Assembly (NCBI RefSeq): GCF_014384885.1
Contig: NZ_JACRST010000004.1
Coordinates: 62,001-126,000 of the forward strand
DNA length: 64,000 nt
DNA from: Ligaoa zhengdingensis
GTDB taxonomy: Bacteria; Bacillota; Clostridia; Oscillospirales; Ruminococcaceae
Direction of reading: 5' to 3'
This document shows, piece by piece, positions 32,624 to 41,353 of the stretch (the first letter of the stretch is position 1; every line of letters starts with the position of its first letter). The notes beneath the pieces were generated by a model. That model did no database searches and was not told the DNA's origin. It was given only the letters and a program-made list of their open reading frames with translations. The translations under genes and the position numbers were made by a program.

Positions 32624-33310
32624 ATGGGACAGAAAGTTAATCCGCACGGTCTGCGTGTGGGCGTCATCAAAGATTGGGATTCCCGCTGGTTTGCTAAGGA
32701 CAACGCTTTCGGCGACATCCTCGTTGAGGATTACAAGCTGCGTGAGTTCCTGAAAAAGACTTTGTATGCTGCCGGCGTTCCCCGCATCGAGATCGAGCGT
32801 GACGCTACTAAGGTCAGAATCAACATCCACTGCGCCCGCCCGGGCATGGTGATCGGCCGCGGCGGCGCTGATATCGAGAAGCTCCGCCAGCAGTGCGAAG
32901 CCCTCATCAACAAAGGCAAGGACAGCAAGGTTTCCGTTTTCCTCAACATCATCGAGGTAAAACAGCCCGATAAGAACGCGCAGCTGGTGGCCGAGAGCAT
33001 CGCCCAGCAGCTCGAGCGCCGCGTCTCCTTCCGCCGCGCCATGAAACAGGCGATCGGCAGAAGCATGCGCCTCGGCGTGAAGGGCATCAAAACCGCTGTG
33101 TCCGGCCGTCTGGGCGGCGCTGAAATCGCCCGCTCCGAGCACTATCACGAGGGCACCATCCCCCTGCAGACCCTGCGCGCCGACATCGACTACGGCTTTG
33201 CCGAGGCGAGAACCACCTACGGTAAGATCGGCGTAAAAGTTTGGATTTACACCGGCGACGTGCTCACCGATGTGAAGCGCCAGCCCCGTAAGGAAGGAGG
33301 CAACAGATAA
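32624..33310 (+). CDS. rpsC: 30S ribosomal protein S3
   Basis: 228 residues. G-Q-K-V-N-P-H-G-L-R-V-G at the start, the KH motif V-I-G-R-G-G-A-D-I-E (about 67-76), R-R-V-S-F-R-R-A-M-K-Q near 128-138, and the C-terminal V-W-I-Y-T-G-D-V-L. Forms the mRNA entry tunnel with S4 and S5. Overlaps rplP by one base. Confidence 0.98.
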   Translation: MGQKVNPHGLRVGVIKDWDSRWFAKDNAFGDILVEDYKLREFLKKTLYAAGVPRIEIERDATKVRINIHCARPGMVIGRGGADIEKLRQQCEALINKGKDSKVSVFLNIIEVKQPDKNAQLVAESIAQQLERRVSFRRAMKQAIGRSMRLGVKGIKTAVSGRLGGAEIARSEHYHEGTIPLQTLRADIDYGFAEARTTYGKIGVKVWIYTGDVLTDVKRQPRKEGGNR

Positions 33311-33738
33311 TGCTTCTGCCGAAGAGAGTAAAATACCGCAGAGTTCACAGAGGTAGACTCAAGGGCGTTGCCTCCCGCGGCAACACCGTCACCTACGGTG
33401 ATTTCGGCCTGCAGGCGCTCGAGCCCGCCTGGGTCACTTCCAACCAGATTGAGGCGGCCCGTATCGCCATGACCCGTTACATCAAGCGTGGCGGTCAGGT
33501 CTGGATCAAGATTTTCCCCGATAAGCCCATCACTGAGAAACCCGCCGAGACCCGCATGGGTTCCGGTAAAGGTTCGCCCGAATACTGGGTGGCCGTGGTA
33601 AAGCCCGGCCGCGTGATGTTTGAGATCGGCGGCGTGAGCGAGGAGCTGGCCCGCGAGGCTATGCGCCTGGCTGCATACAAGCTGCCCATCAAGTGCAAAT
33701 TCATTGCGAAAGAAAAGGAAGAGGAGAGTGAAAAGTAA
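33310..33738 (+). CDS. rplP: 50S ribosomal protein L16
   Basis: 142 residues. L-P-K-R-V-K-Y-R-R-V-H-R-G-R at the start, I-E-A-A-R-I-A-M-T-R (about 51-60), G-S-G-K-G-S-P-E-Y-W-V-A-V-V near 82-95. Sits at the A-site side of the large subunit. Stop and rpmC start overlap. Confidence 0.98.
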   Translation: MLLPKRVKYRRVHRGRLKGVASRGNTVTYGDFGLQALEPAWVTSNQIEAARIAMTRYIKRGGQVWIKIFPDKPITEKPAETRMGSGKGSPEYWVAVVKPGRVMFEIGGVSEELAREAMRLAAYKLPIKCKFIAKEKEEESEK

Positions 33739-33938
33739 TGAAGGCCACTGAGATTCGTGAAATGAACGCCGCAGAGCTCAACCAGAAGCTGAGCGACCTC
33801 AAAGCCGAGCTTTTCAATCTGCGCTTCCAGCACGCGATCAACCAGCTCGAAAACCCGATGCGCATCAAAGCGGTCAAAAAGGATATCGCCCGCATCAAGA
33901 CGGTTATGCATGCGCTGGACGCCAAGAAGGCGCAGTAA
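33738..33938 (+). CDS. rpmC: 50S ribosomal protein L29
   Basis: 66 residues of two long helices, with the L-N-Q-K-L-S-D-L-K-A-E-L-F-N-L-R-F-Q segment (about 15-32) typical of L29. Located near the tunnel exit. Start overlaps rplP stop by one base. Confidence 0.97.
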   Translation: MKATEIREMNAAELNQKLSDLKAELFNLRFQHAINQLENPMRIKAVKKDIARIKTVMHALDAKKAQ

Positions 33939-33957
33939 GGGAAGGGAGGATTTAGCT

Positions 33958-34212
33958 TTGGAAAGAAACCTGAGAAAAACGAGGGTTGGTAAGGTTGTCA
34001 GCGACAAGATGGACAAAACGGTTGTCGTCGCCATCGCGGATAACGTAAAGCACCCCCTTTACAAAAAGATCATCAAGAGAACCGTTCGGCTGAAGGCTCA
34101 CGATGAGAACAACGCCTGCGGCATCGGCGACCGCGTGCTGGTCATGGAGACCCGTCCCCTCTCGAAGGATAAGAGATGGAGAGTCGTCGAGATCGTGGAG
34201 AAGGCGAAATAA
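33958..34212 (+). CDS. rpsQ: 30S ribosomal protein S17
   Basis: 84 residues from a TTG start (E-R-N-L-R-K-T-R-V-G-K-V-V-S-D-K-M-D-K-T follows). GGGAGG lies eight bases before the TTG, and no ATG or GTG fits the domain. OB-fold protein binding 16S helix 11; C-terminal K-D-K-R-W-R-V-V-E-I-V-E. An 86-base gap with two hairpins follows before rplN. Confidence 0.96.
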   Translation: MERNLRKTRVGKVVSDKMDKTVVVAIADNVKHPLYKKIIKRTVRLKAHDENNACGIGDRVLVMETRPLSKDKRWRVVEIVEKAK

Positions 34213-34235
34213 GCAGGGCCCAAACCGCATTGAAG

Positions 34236-34281
34236 CCGGGAAACAGATAAATCCCGGAATACAAGCGGGCATCAGGCCCGC
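34236..34281 (+). promoter_or_regulatory. Two hairpins between rpsQ and rplN
   Basis: CCGGGA (34236-34241) pairs with TCCCGG (34252-34257); GCGGGC (34265-34270) pairs with GCCCGC (34276-34281). The second ends four bases before the rplN AGGAGG, so it could hide or space the ribosome binding site. No T-run, so it is not a terminator. Confidence 0.45.
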
Positions 34282-34298
34282 CGGAAGGAGGAATTACT

Positions 34299-34667
34299 GT
34301 GATTCAGATGCAGACCCGTCTGAAGGTAGCCGACAATACCGGCGCGAAAGAGCTCATGTGCATCCGCGTGCTGGGCGGCTCCCGCAGAAGATATGCCAAC
34401 ATCGGCGATGTGATCGTGGCTTCGGTCAAGAAAGCGGCGCCGGGCGGCGTTGTAAAGAAGGGCGAAGTGGTCAAGGCTGTTGTCGTCCGTTCCGCAAAAG
34501 GTCTCGGCCGTGACGACGGCACCTACATCCGCTTCGACGAGAACGCGGCTGTGATTATCAAAGAAGATAAAAACCCGAGGGGCACGCGTATTTTTGGCCC
34601 GGTAGCGAGGGAACTCCGCGACAAGGATTACCTCAAGATATTAAGCCTCGCACCCGAGGTGCTCTAA
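34299..34667 (+). CDS. rplN: 50S ribosomal protein L14
   Basis: 122 residues, GTG start with AGGAGG. I-Q-M-Q-T-R-L-K-V-A-D-N-T-G-A-K at the start, R-V-L-G-G-S-R-R-R-Y-A near 25-35, and R-I-F-G-P-V-A-R-E-L-R near 98-108. Lies at the subunit interface and binds initiation and release-silencing factors. Confidence 0.98.
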   Translation: MIQMQTRLKVADNTGAKELMCIRVLGGSRRRYANIGDVIVASVKKAAPGGVVKKGEVVKAVVVRSAKGLGRDDGTYIRFDENAAVIIKEDKNPRGTRIFGPVARELRDKDYLKILSLAPEVL

Positions 34668-34685
34668 TTGGAGGTGCACTACTAG

Positions 34686-35009
34686 ATGAATAAAGTCCAC
34701 GTCAAAAAGGGCGACACGGTCGTCGTTTTGTCCGGCAAGGATAAAGGCAAAAAGGGCAAGGTTCTGGAAGTGAGCCCGCGCGAGGAAAAGGTCATCATTG
34801 AGGGGATCAACATGGTAAGCAAGCATGTGAAACCCCGCAAGATGGGCGAACCGGGCGGCATTGTCAAGGCGGAAGCGCCGATGTATGCCTGCAAGGTGAT
34901 GCTGGTATGCCCCAAGTGCGGCAAACCCACCCGCCTGGCGCACAAAATCATGCCCGACGGTACCAAACTGCGCGCCTGCAAAAACCAGAAATGCGGCGAA
35001 ACATTCTAA
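34686..35009 (+). CDS. rplX: 50S ribosomal protein L24
   Basis: 107 residues. KOW motif G-D-T-V-V-V-L-S-G-K-D-K-G-K-K-G-K-V (about 9-26); the C-terminal part has C-P-K-C-G-K-P and C-K-N-Q-K-C-G, a possible zinc pair. An assembly initiator of the 50S subunit. Confidence 0.97.
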   Translation: MNKVHVKKGDTVVVLSGKDKGKKGKVLEVSPREEKVIIEGINMVSKHVKPRKMGEPGGIVKAEAPMYACKVMLVCPKCGKPTRLAHKIMPDGTKLRACKNQKCGETF

Positions 35010-35024
35010 GAGGAGGGATTTAAC

Positions 35025-35564
35025 ATGGCGAGAATGAAGGACCTCTACGTAAAAGACGTAGCGCCCGCTTTGATGAAAAAGTTCAGCTACAAAAGTGTCA
35101 TGCAGATTCCGAAGCTCGAGAAAATCGTTGTAAACGTTGGTTGCGGCGAGGCCAGAGATAATCAGAAAATGATTGACGCTATCATGACCGACCTCAAGGC
35201 CATCACCGGTCAGAAGCCCGTGGTGTGCAAAGCGAAAAAGTCGGTTGCAAACTTCAAGCTCCGCGAGGGCATGAATATCGGCGCGAAGGTGACCCTGCGC
35301 GGCGACCGCATGTATGAGTTTCTCGACAGACTCTTCAATGTGGCCCTGCCCCGCGTCAGAGACTTCCGCGGCATCAACCCCAACGGTTTCGACGGCCGCG
35401 GCAACTACAACATGGGTCTTCGCGAGCAGCTCATCTTCCCGGAAATCGAGTACGACAAGATCGATAAAGTGCGCGGTATGGACATCTGCTTTGTCACCAC
35501 CGCCAACACGGACGAAGAAGCTCGTGAGTTACTCACATTGATGGGCGCTCCGTTCACGAAATAA
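35025..35564 (+). CDS. rplE: 50S ribosomal protein L5
   Basis: 179 residues. Q-I-P-K-L-E-K-I-V-V-N-V-G-C-G-E (about 27-42), F-K-L-R-E-G near 80 and the long L-P-R-V-R-D-F-R-G-I-N-P-N-G-F-D-G-R-G-N-Y region near 109-130. Binds 5S rRNA. Confidence 0.98.
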   Translation: MARMKDLYVKDVAPALMKKFSYKSVMQIPKLEKIVVNVGCGEARDNQKMIDAIMTDLKAITGQKPVVCKAKKSVANFKLREGMNIGAKVTLRGDRMYEFLDRLFNVALPRVRDFRGINPNGFDGRGNYNMGLREQLIFPEIEYDKIDKVRGMDICFVTTANTDEEARELLTLMGAPFTK

Positions 35565-35577
35565 GGAGGGTAATTTA

Positions 35578-35763
35578 GTGGCTAAAAAGTCTATGAAAGT
35601 CAAACAGCAGTTGGCACCTAAATACTCCACTCGCGCGTATAACAGATGCAAGATCTGCGGCCGGCCGCACGCCTATCTGCGCAAATTTGGCATCTGCCGT
35701 ATCTGCTTTAGGGAGCTCGCTTACAAGGGCCAGATCCCGGGCGTGAGAAAAGCTAGCTGGTAA
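35578..35763 (+). CDS. rpsN: 30S ribosomal protein S14, zinc type
   Basis: 61 residues, the short form (rpsZ). Zinc ligands C-K-I-C (about 24-27) and C-R-I-C (about 40-43). GTG start with AAGGAGG. Alternative zinc-free copies exist in many Firmicutes but none is here. Binds the 30S head near S10 and S19. Confidence 0.97.
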   Translation: MAKKSMKVKQQLAPKYSTRAYNRCKICGRPHAYLRKFGICRICFRELAYKGQIPGVRKASW

Positions 35764-35790
35764 AAGCTTTAAGCGAAGGAGGTTGACTGT

Positions 35791-36189
35791 ATGCATATCA
35801 CCGATACAATTGCGGATCTGCTCACCCGCATCCGGAACGCGAGCAGCGCAAAACACGATACGGTGGACATTCCCGCATCGAACATGAAAAAGTCAATCGT
35901 ACAAATTCTGTTGGATGAAGGTTATATCAAGGCTTTCAACGTCATCGAAGACGGAAAGCAGGGAATTATCCGTGTTGTCCTGAAATACGGCGAGAACAAG
36001 ACCCCGGTGATCACGGGACTCCGCCGCGTTTCCAAGCCCGGCCTGCGTATCTACACCAACTGTGAGGATATGCCCAAGGTCATGAAGGGCCTCGGCATTG
36101 CGATCCTTTCCACGTCGAAAGGCGTTATGACCGACAAACAGGCGAGAAAAGAGAATGTGGGCGGCGAAGTCCTTGCATTCATTTGGTAA
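35791..36189 (+). CDS. rpsH: 30S ribosomal protein S8
   Basis: 132 residues. I-T-D-T-I-A-D-L-L-T-R-I-R-N-A at the start and S-T-S-K-G-V-M-T-D-K-Q-A-R near 107-119 plus the C-terminal G-G-E-V-L-A-F-I-W. Central 30S organiser; in other bacteria a repressor of the spc operon. Confidence 0.98.
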   Translation: MHITDTIADLLTRIRNASSAKHDTVDIPASNMKKSIVQILLDEGYIKAFNVIEDGKQGIIRVVLKYGENKTPVITGLRRVSKPGLRIYTNCEDMPKVMKGLGIAILSTSKGVMTDKQARKENVGGEVLAFIW

Positions 36190-36201
36190 GGAGGTGCAAT
36201 T

Positions 36202-36747
36202 ATGTCTCGTATAGGTAGAAAACCCATCACGGTGCCCGCCGGTGTCGATGTGAAGATCGACGGAACGACCGTGACTGTCAAGGGCCCGAAGGGCACCCTG
36301 ACCGAATCCTTCCACAAGGATATGGCAATCACACTCGAAGGGAACGAAATCATTGTGACGCGTCCCACAGAGGATAAGATGCACAAGAGCCTGCATGGAC
36401 TCACCCGCACCCTCATCGCGAACATGATCGAGGGCTGCACCAATGGGTTTAAAAAGGAACTCGAGATCAACGGCGTCGGCTACCGTGCTTCCAAGCAGGG
36501 CAAAAAGACCACGCTGATCCTGGGCTTCTCGCATCAGGTGTTTGTGGACGATACCGCTGACATCACGGTGGAGGTTCCCGCCCCCAACAAGCTGGTCATC
36601 ACCGGTATCGACAAACAAAAGGTCGGCCAGTTTGCGGCCGAGGTGCGCGAGCTGCGTCCGCCCGAGCCGTACAAGGGCAAGGGCATCAAATATGTCGACG
36701 AGGTTATTATCCGCAAAGAGGGTAAGGCCGGTAAAGGCAAGAAGTAA
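36202..36747 (+). CDS. rplF: 50S ribosomal protein L6
   Basis: 181 residues. S-R-I-G-R-K-P-I-T-V-P start, two repeated L6 folds, and the C-terminal R-P-P-E-P-Y-K-G-K-G-I-K-Y (about 152-164) that contacts 23S rRNA near the factor-binding site. Confidence 0.98.
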   Translation: MSRIGRKPITVPAGVDVKIDGTTVTVKGPKGTLTESFHKDMAITLEGNEIIVTRPTEDKMHKSLHGLTRTLIANMIEGCTNGFKKELEINGVGYRASKQGKKTTLILGFSHQVFVDDTADITVEVPAPNKLVITGIDKQKVGQFAAEVRELRPPEPYKGKGIKYVDEVIIRKEGKAGKGKK

Positions 36748-36766
36748 GAAAGGAGTGCCGTAAACT

Positions 36767-37126
36767 ATGGTGAAAAAGCCTGATAGTAATAAGGCAAGGC
36801 TGAAAAGACACTACAGAGTCCGCAACAAGATCAGCGGAACCCCTGAGTGCCCGCGCCTGAATGTATTCCGCTCCGCCAAGCACATTTACGCCCAGCTCAT
36901 CGACGATGTCAACGGCGTAACACTTGCCGCGGCATCCACGATGGATAAGGGCTTCGAAGGCTTCGGCGGCAACAAAGAGGCCGCGCACAAGGTTGGCGTG
37001 GCAATTGCGCAGCGCGCCTTGGATAAGGGCATCAAAGATGTCGTGTTTGACCGCAGTGGTTATATCTACCACGGCCGCGTGAAGGACCTTGCTGAGGGCG
37101 CGCGCGAAGGCGGACTCAATTTCTAA
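36767..37126 (+). CDS. rplR: 50S ribosomal protein L18
   Basis: 119 residues. R-L-K-R-H-Y-R-V-R-N-K-I-S-G-T near 12-26, R-L-N-V-F-R-S-A-K-H-I-Y near 31-42, and the C-terminal D-R-S-G-Y-I-Y-H-G-R-V-K segment. Binds 5S rRNA. Confidence 0.98.
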   Translation: MVKKPDSNKARLKRHYRVRNKISGTPECPRLNVFRSAKHIYAQLIDDVNGVTLAAASTMDKGFEGFGGNKEAAHKVGVAIAQRALDKGIKDVVFDRSGYIYHGRVKDLAEGAREGGLNF

Positions 37127-37142
37127 AAAGGAGGGATAACTT

Positions 37143-37643
37143 TTGGCAAGAATAGATGCTTCTACCATGGAGCTGCAAGAGCGCGTGGTAGCCATTAACC
37201 GTGTTTCCAAGACGGTTAAAGGTGGTCGAATCTTCAAATTCGCGGCGCTGGTTGTTGTCGGTGACGGCAACGGCACCATTGGGTTTGGATTGGGAAAAGC
37301 TTCTGAGGTTCCGGATGCTATCCGCAAAGGAATTGAGGACGCGAAGAAAAATCTGATTAAGATTTCGCTGAAAGGCACAACGATCCCGCATGAGGTAATC
37401 GGTAAGTTCGGCGCCGGCCGAGTTCTGATGAAACCGGCCCCCGAAGGTACCGGCGTTATCGCCGGCGGTCCGGTGCGTGCGGTTTTGGAAACCGCCGGAA
37501 TTCGCGACATTCGTACGAAATGTCTGCGCTCCAACAACCCGTGCAACGTTGTCAACGCCACCATCAACGGTTTGGCGTCCCTGCGCTCGGCCGAAGAGGT
37601 CGCGGCGATCCGTGGAAAAACAGCGAAAGAAATTTTAGGATAG
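37143..37643 (+). CDS. rpsE: 30S ribosomal protein S5
   Basis: 166 residues from a TTG start with AGGAGG upstream. L-Q-E-R-V-V-A-I-N-R-V-S-K-T-V-K-G-G near 11-28, the decoding-fidelity loop G-D-G-N-G-T-I-G-F-G-L-G-K-A near 40-53, and a C-terminal S5 fold. Works with S4 in accuracy. Confidence 0.97.
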   Translation: MARIDASTMELQERVVAINRVSKTVKGGRIFKFAALVVVGDGNGTIGFGLGKASEVPDAIRKGIEDAKKNLIKISLKGTTIPHEVIGKFGAGRVLMKPAPEGTGVIAGGPVRAVLETAGIRDIRTKCLRSNNPCNVVNATINGLASLRSAEEVAAIRGKTAKEILG

Positions 37644-37656
37644 GAGGGTGTGCAGG

Positions 37657-37833
37657 ATGGCTCTGAAAATTAAACTGGTAAAAAGCTTTATCGGCAGAAA
37701 AGACGACCAGATTGCAACCGCGAATTCCCTGGGGCTCCGCGTCGTCGGGGACGAAACTATCCAGCCGGATAATCCGTGCACACGGGGCAAAATCGCAAAA
37801 ATTTCCCACCTCATTGAGGTAACCGAAGAGTAA
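37657..37833 (+). CDS. rpmD: 50S ribosomal protein L30
   Basis: 58 residues. K-L-V-K-S-F-I-G-R-K-D-D-Q, L-G-L-R-V-V-G near 27 and the C-terminal K-I-S-H-L-I-E-V. GGAGG ahead of the ATG; three upstream codons in frame are ignored. Confidence 0.96.
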   Translation: MALKIKLVKSFIGRKDDQIATANSLGLRVVGDETIQPDNPCTRGKIAKISHLIEVTEE

Positions 37834-37853
37834 AGCAAGGAGGTGCGAGTACC

Positions 37854-38297
37854 ATGAAATTGCATGAAATTCCCGCGATTCCGGGCGCGAACAAGGAGTG
37901 CTACCGCAAGGGCAGAGGCGCTGGTTCGGGCAACGGCAAAACTGCGGGCAAGGGCCACAAGGGCCAGAACGCGCGCTCGGGCGGCGGTGTCCGTCCCGGC
38001 TTTGAAGGCGGCCAGATGCCGTTGCAGAGACGCGTTCCCAAGAGAGGCTTTGTCAACATTTTCGCCACCAGATACGCCACCGTCAACGTTTCCGACCTCA
38101 ACAAATTTGAGGATGGCGCGGTTGTAGACGCGCAGGCGCTGGTCGCGGCGGGCCTGTTAAAGAAAACGCTCGATGGCGTGAAGGTGCTGGGCAACGGGGA
38201 GCTCACCAAAAAGCTGACCGTCAATGCCGCCGCTTTCTCGGCCTCTGCCAAGCAGAAAATCGAGCAGGCAGGCGGAAAGACGGCGGAGGTGAAGTAG
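37854..38297 (+). CDS. rplO: 50S ribosomal protein L15
   Basis: 147 residues. Basic Gly-rich N-terminus with G-R-G-A-G-S-G-N-G-K-T-A-G-K-G-H-K-G-Q near 23-41 and R-R-V-P-K-R-G-F near 60-67; globular C-terminus. Spacing of one base to secY. Confidence 0.97.
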   Translation: MKLHEIPAIPGANKECYRKGRGAGSGNGKTAGKGHKGQNARSGGGVRPGFEGGQMPLQRRVPKRGFVNIFATRYATVNVSDLNKFEDGAVVDAQALVAAGLLKKTLDGVKVLGNGELTKKLTVNAAAFSASAKQKIEQAGGKTAEVK

Positions 38298-38298
38298 G

Positions 38299-39609
38299 AT
38301 GTTTAGCACCTTGCGCAATGCTTGGCGTGTCGCCGACATTCGAAAGAAGCTTCTGTACACCCTGATGATCCTGGTCATCTTCCGGATCGGTTCCGCCATC
38401 CCGGTTCCGTTCCTCGATCCTTCCGCACTCAAAGAGATGGTATCCAGCCAGGGCAACCTGCTGGGCTACATCGATATCCTCACCGGCGGTGCGTTTGCAA
38501 ACGCCACCATCTTTGCAATGTCCATCACCCCCTACATCACATCTTCCATCGTGATTCAGCTGCTCACCATCGCCATCCCGGCGTTGGAACGGCTGGCCAA
38601 GGAGGGGGAAGAGGGCCGCAAACAGATCAATAAAATCACCCGCTACACCGCGGGCGGCCTGGCACTGGTGCAGGCCATTGCCTACTTCATCATGCTCCGC
38701 AACCTGGGCGCGCTCACCTACAACTCCGGCTTTGCCTTCTGGTTCTCCGCTGTTGTAATCGTCACCGTGTTCACCGCGGGCGCCAGCCTGATCGTCTGGC
38801 TGGGCGAACGCATCGATGAAAAGGGCATCGGCAACGGCATCTCGATGATCCTGTTCGCGGGTATCCTGTCCCGCGGCCCTTCGGCTGTGATGAGGCTCTG
38901 GTCCTATATCCAGATGGCCAACCAGGGCGAAACCCAGTACTACTTCCTGGTTCCGCTGGTTGTGGTGCTCTTCCTCGTCATCATCGCCTTTATCGTGCTG
39001 ATGACCAACGCGGAACGCCGCATCCCCGTGCAGTACGCCAAACGCGTGGTCGGCCGGAAGATGTACGGCGGCCAGTCCACCCACATCCCCATCAAGGTGA
39101 ATATGTCGGGTGTTCTGCCGATCATCTTCGCGTCCTCGCTGCTCTCTATCCCCGGCACCATCAAGGGCTTCGCTTACGCGAACGCCACAGTGGAGCAGAT
39201 GCAGGGCTTTGGCTACAAGCTGCTCTCCCTGTTCGATTACAACAACTGGCTGTACGCGATCCTCTATTTCATCCTGATTATCGCGTTCAACTATTTCTAT
39301 GTTGCAATCCAGTATAACCCGATTGAAATGGCCAATAATCTCCAGAAGAACAACGGCGGTATTCCCGGTATCCGTCCGGGCCGTCCGACTTCTGATTTTA
39401 TCGCCCGCGTCATTTCCAAGATCACGCTCATCGGCGCTCTGTTCCTGGCGGTCATCGCCATCCTCCCCATTGGGTTGGGTGCGATCACCCGCATGAACAT
39501 CTCCCTGGGCGGTACCAGCATCCTGATTCTGGTCGGCGTTGCGCTCGATACCATGAGACAGCTCGAGAGCCAGATGATGATGCGCCACTACAAGGGCTTC
39601 CTGGAATAA
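38299..39609 (+). CDS. secY: Protein translocase subunit SecY
   Basis: 436 residues, ten predicted membrane helices. I-R-K-K-L-L-Y-T-L near 14, F-R-I-G-S-A-I-P-V-P near 30-39 (plug side), R-P-G-R-P-T-type loop (P-G-I-R-P-G-R-P-T near 357) and the C-terminal M-M-R-H-Y-K-G-F. Forms the channel for secreted and membrane proteins with SecE, which is encoded at 58.1 kb. Confidence 0.98.
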   Translation: MFSTLRNAWRVADIRKKLLYTLMILVIFRIGSAIPVPFLDPSALKEMVSSQGNLLGYIDILTGGAFANATIFAMSITPYITSSIVIQLLTIAIPALERLAKEGEEGRKQINKITRYTAGGLALVQAIAYFIMLRNLGALTYNSGFAFWFSAVVIVTVFTAGASLIVWLGERIDEKGIGNGISMILFAGILSRGPSAVMRLWSYIQMANQGETQYYFLVPLVVVLFLVIIAFIVLMTNAERRIPVQYAKRVVGRKMYGGQSTHIPIKVNMSGVLPIIFASSLLSIPGTIKGFAYANATVEQMQGFGYKLLSLFDYNNWLYAILYFILIIAFNYFYVAIQYNPIEMANNLQKNNGGIPGIRPGRPTSDFIARVISKITLIGALFLAVIAILPIGLGAITRMNISLGGTSILILVGVALDTMRQLESQMMMRHYKGFLE

Positions 39610-39679
39610 TCCCGTGGGCCCGCTTTTGCGGGCGGGTTGTGATAACGCCGGCTTTGCCGGCAGAAAGAGGTGTGCAGGT

Positions 39680-40312
39680 ATGAATTTAATCCTATTGGGC
39701 GCCCCCGGCGCAGGTAAAGGTACACAAGCGGAGATCATCTGTGAAAAGCTTGGCATCCCTGCCATCAGCACGGGGAATATCATCCGTGAGGCTCTGAAAA
39801 ACGGCACCGAGCTGGGCCTGCGCGCCAAATCCTATATGGATGCGGGCGCGCTGGTCCCGGACGAGGTGGTGATTGCAATCATCCAGGAGCGCTTGGCGCA
39901 GGATGACTGCAAGAACGGATTTATCCTCGACGGTTTCCCGAGGACGGTCCCACAGGCGCGCGCCCTCGACGAGATGGGTGTGCGCATCGACAAGGTGATC
40001 GACATCGAGGTGCCGGACGAAAAGATTGAACAGCGGCTGGGCGGCCGCCGCGTGTGCGAAGCCTGCGGGGCTTCCTATCACCTGCTCTTCAAGCCCTCGT
40101 CGGCTGGCGAGGCTTGCGGGAAGTGCGGCGGCAAGCTGATCGTCCGCAAGGATGACCAGCCCGAGACCATCCGCGAGCGCCTGAAGGTTTACCACGACCA
40201 GACCGAGCCCCTCAAGGACTATTACGCCCAGACGGGCAAGCTCACGGTTGTGGAGGGCCAGGAGGAAGTGGCCGATACCACCAAACTCACCCTCGCCGCA
40301 CTGGAGGCTTAA
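39680..40312 (+). CDS. adk: Adenylate kinase, zinc-lid type
   Basis: 210 residues. P-loop G-A-P-G-A-G-K-G-T-Q (about 7-16), L-D-G-F-P-R-T near 82-88, and a LID with C-E-A-C (about 127-130) and C-G-K-C (about 148-151), the zinc form of Gram-positive bacteria. Interconverts ATP+AMP and 2 ADP. AGAGGTGTGCAGGT precedes the ATG; 22 upstream codons lack a site. Confidence 0.97.
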   Translation: MNLILLGAPGAGKGTQAEIICEKLGIPAISTGNIIREALKNGTELGLRAKSYMDAGALVPDEVVIAIIQERLAQDDCKNGFILDGFPRTVPQARALDEMGVRIDKVIDIEVPDEKIEQRLGGRRVCEACGASYHLLFKPSSAGEACGKCGGKLIVRKDDQPETIRERLKVYHDQTEPLKDYYAQTGKLTVVEGQEEVADTTKLTLAALEA

Positions 40313-40315
40313 AGC

Positions 40316-41062
40316 ATGGTTGTGTTAAAAACCACCCAGGAGCTGCAAAAGATCGGCGAAGCCTGCCGGCTGTCGGCTCAGGCGCTGAAAATCGGCGGTG
40401 AGGCGGTCGAACCGGGTATCACCACCCGCGAGATCGACCACATCATCAAAAAATTTATCACATCACAGGGCGCGACCCCTTCGTTCCTCGGTTACGGCGG
40501 CTTTCCGGCCAGCGCGTGCATCTCGGTCAACGATGTGGTCATCCACGGCATCCCCTCCTCCTACAAAATCCAGGAGGGCGACATTGTCAGCATCGACGTG
40601 GGCGCTTGCTACAACGGCTACCACGGCGACAACGCCGCCACCTTCGCGGCGGGCAAGGTCTCGGACGAAGCGCTGCGGCTGATGCAGGCCACCGAAAAGA
40701 GCCTGTATCTGGCCATTGAGGCTGCGCAGCCGGGCGCCCGCATCGGCGATATCGGCAGTGCGGTGCAGACCTACATCGAGGCCCAGGGCTATGCGGTGGT
40801 GCGCAAGTTTGTCGGCCACGGCGTGGGCGCGAAGCTCCACGAGGACCCAGAGGTTCCCAACTACGGGACTGCGGGCCACGGGGTGCGTCTGCTGCCGGGC
40901 ATGACCATCGCCATCGAGCCGATGGTCAACGCGGTCGGGTCGGACGTCAAGGTTTTGGCGGACGGCTGGACCACCGTGACCAGAAGCGGAAGCCTGGCCG
41001 CCCACTTTGAGCACACCATCGCGATCACCGAGAACGGTCCGGTGATTTTGACCAAGGCTTAA
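40316..41062 (+). CDS. map: Methionine aminopeptidase type I
   Basis: 248 residues, pita-bread fold. Metal ligands: D in S-I-D-V-G-A (about 94), D in G-D-N-A-A-T-F (about 105), H in G-H-G-V-G (about 168), E in I-E-P-M (about 201) and E in F-E-H-T-I (about 232). Removes the initiator Met. Three bases after adk. Confidence 0.97.
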   Translation: MVVLKTTQELQKIGEACRLSAQALKIGGEAVEPGITTREIDHIIKKFITSQGATPSFLGYGGFPASACISVNDVVIHGIPSSYKIQEGDIVSIDVGACYNGYHGDNAATFAAGKVSDEALRLMQATEKSLYLAIEAAQPGARIGDIGSAVQTYIEAQGYAVVRKFVGHGVGAKLHEDPEVPNYGTAGHGVRLLPGMTIAIEPMVNAVGSDVKVLADGWTTVTRSGSLAAHFEHTIAITENGPVILTKA

Positions 41063-41075
41063 AGGGGGACCCGCG

Positions 41076-41348
41076 ATGCAGATAGAGAAGGGCTGTGTGG
41101 TCCGGTCGATCTCGGGCAGGGACGCCGATCGCTTTTACGTGGTGATGGAGTTGCAGGACGACTGCGCGCTGATCTGCGATGGAAAGGTGCGGCGGCTCGA
41201 AAGGCCCAAGCGCAAAAACTTGCGGCATCTGCGGCCGACCAAAACGCTGCTTGCCCTCGAGGATCTGACCACAAACAATCAACTCCGGCGGGCCCTGCGG
41301 GCTTACAACAACCCCGAAGAGGCCGGCCCGTCCACCAAAGGGAGGTAA
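41076..41348 (+). CDS. KOW-domain RNA-binding protein (L14e-like)
   Basis: 90 residues. G-C-V-V-R-S-I-S-G-R-D-A-D-R-F-Y-V-V near 6-23 is a KOW/L14e-like beta segment, and R-R-L-E-R-P-K-R-K-N-L-R-H-L near 39-52 is a basic RNA-binding run. This protein is common between map and infA in Clostridia; its job is not established, but ribosome or rRNA binding fits the position. Confidence 0.8.
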   Translation: MQIEKGCVVRSISGRDADRFYVVMELQDDCALICDGKVRRLERPKRKNLRHLRPTKTLLALEDLTTNNQLRRALRAYNNPEEAGPSTKGR

Positions 41349-41353
41349 ACCGC

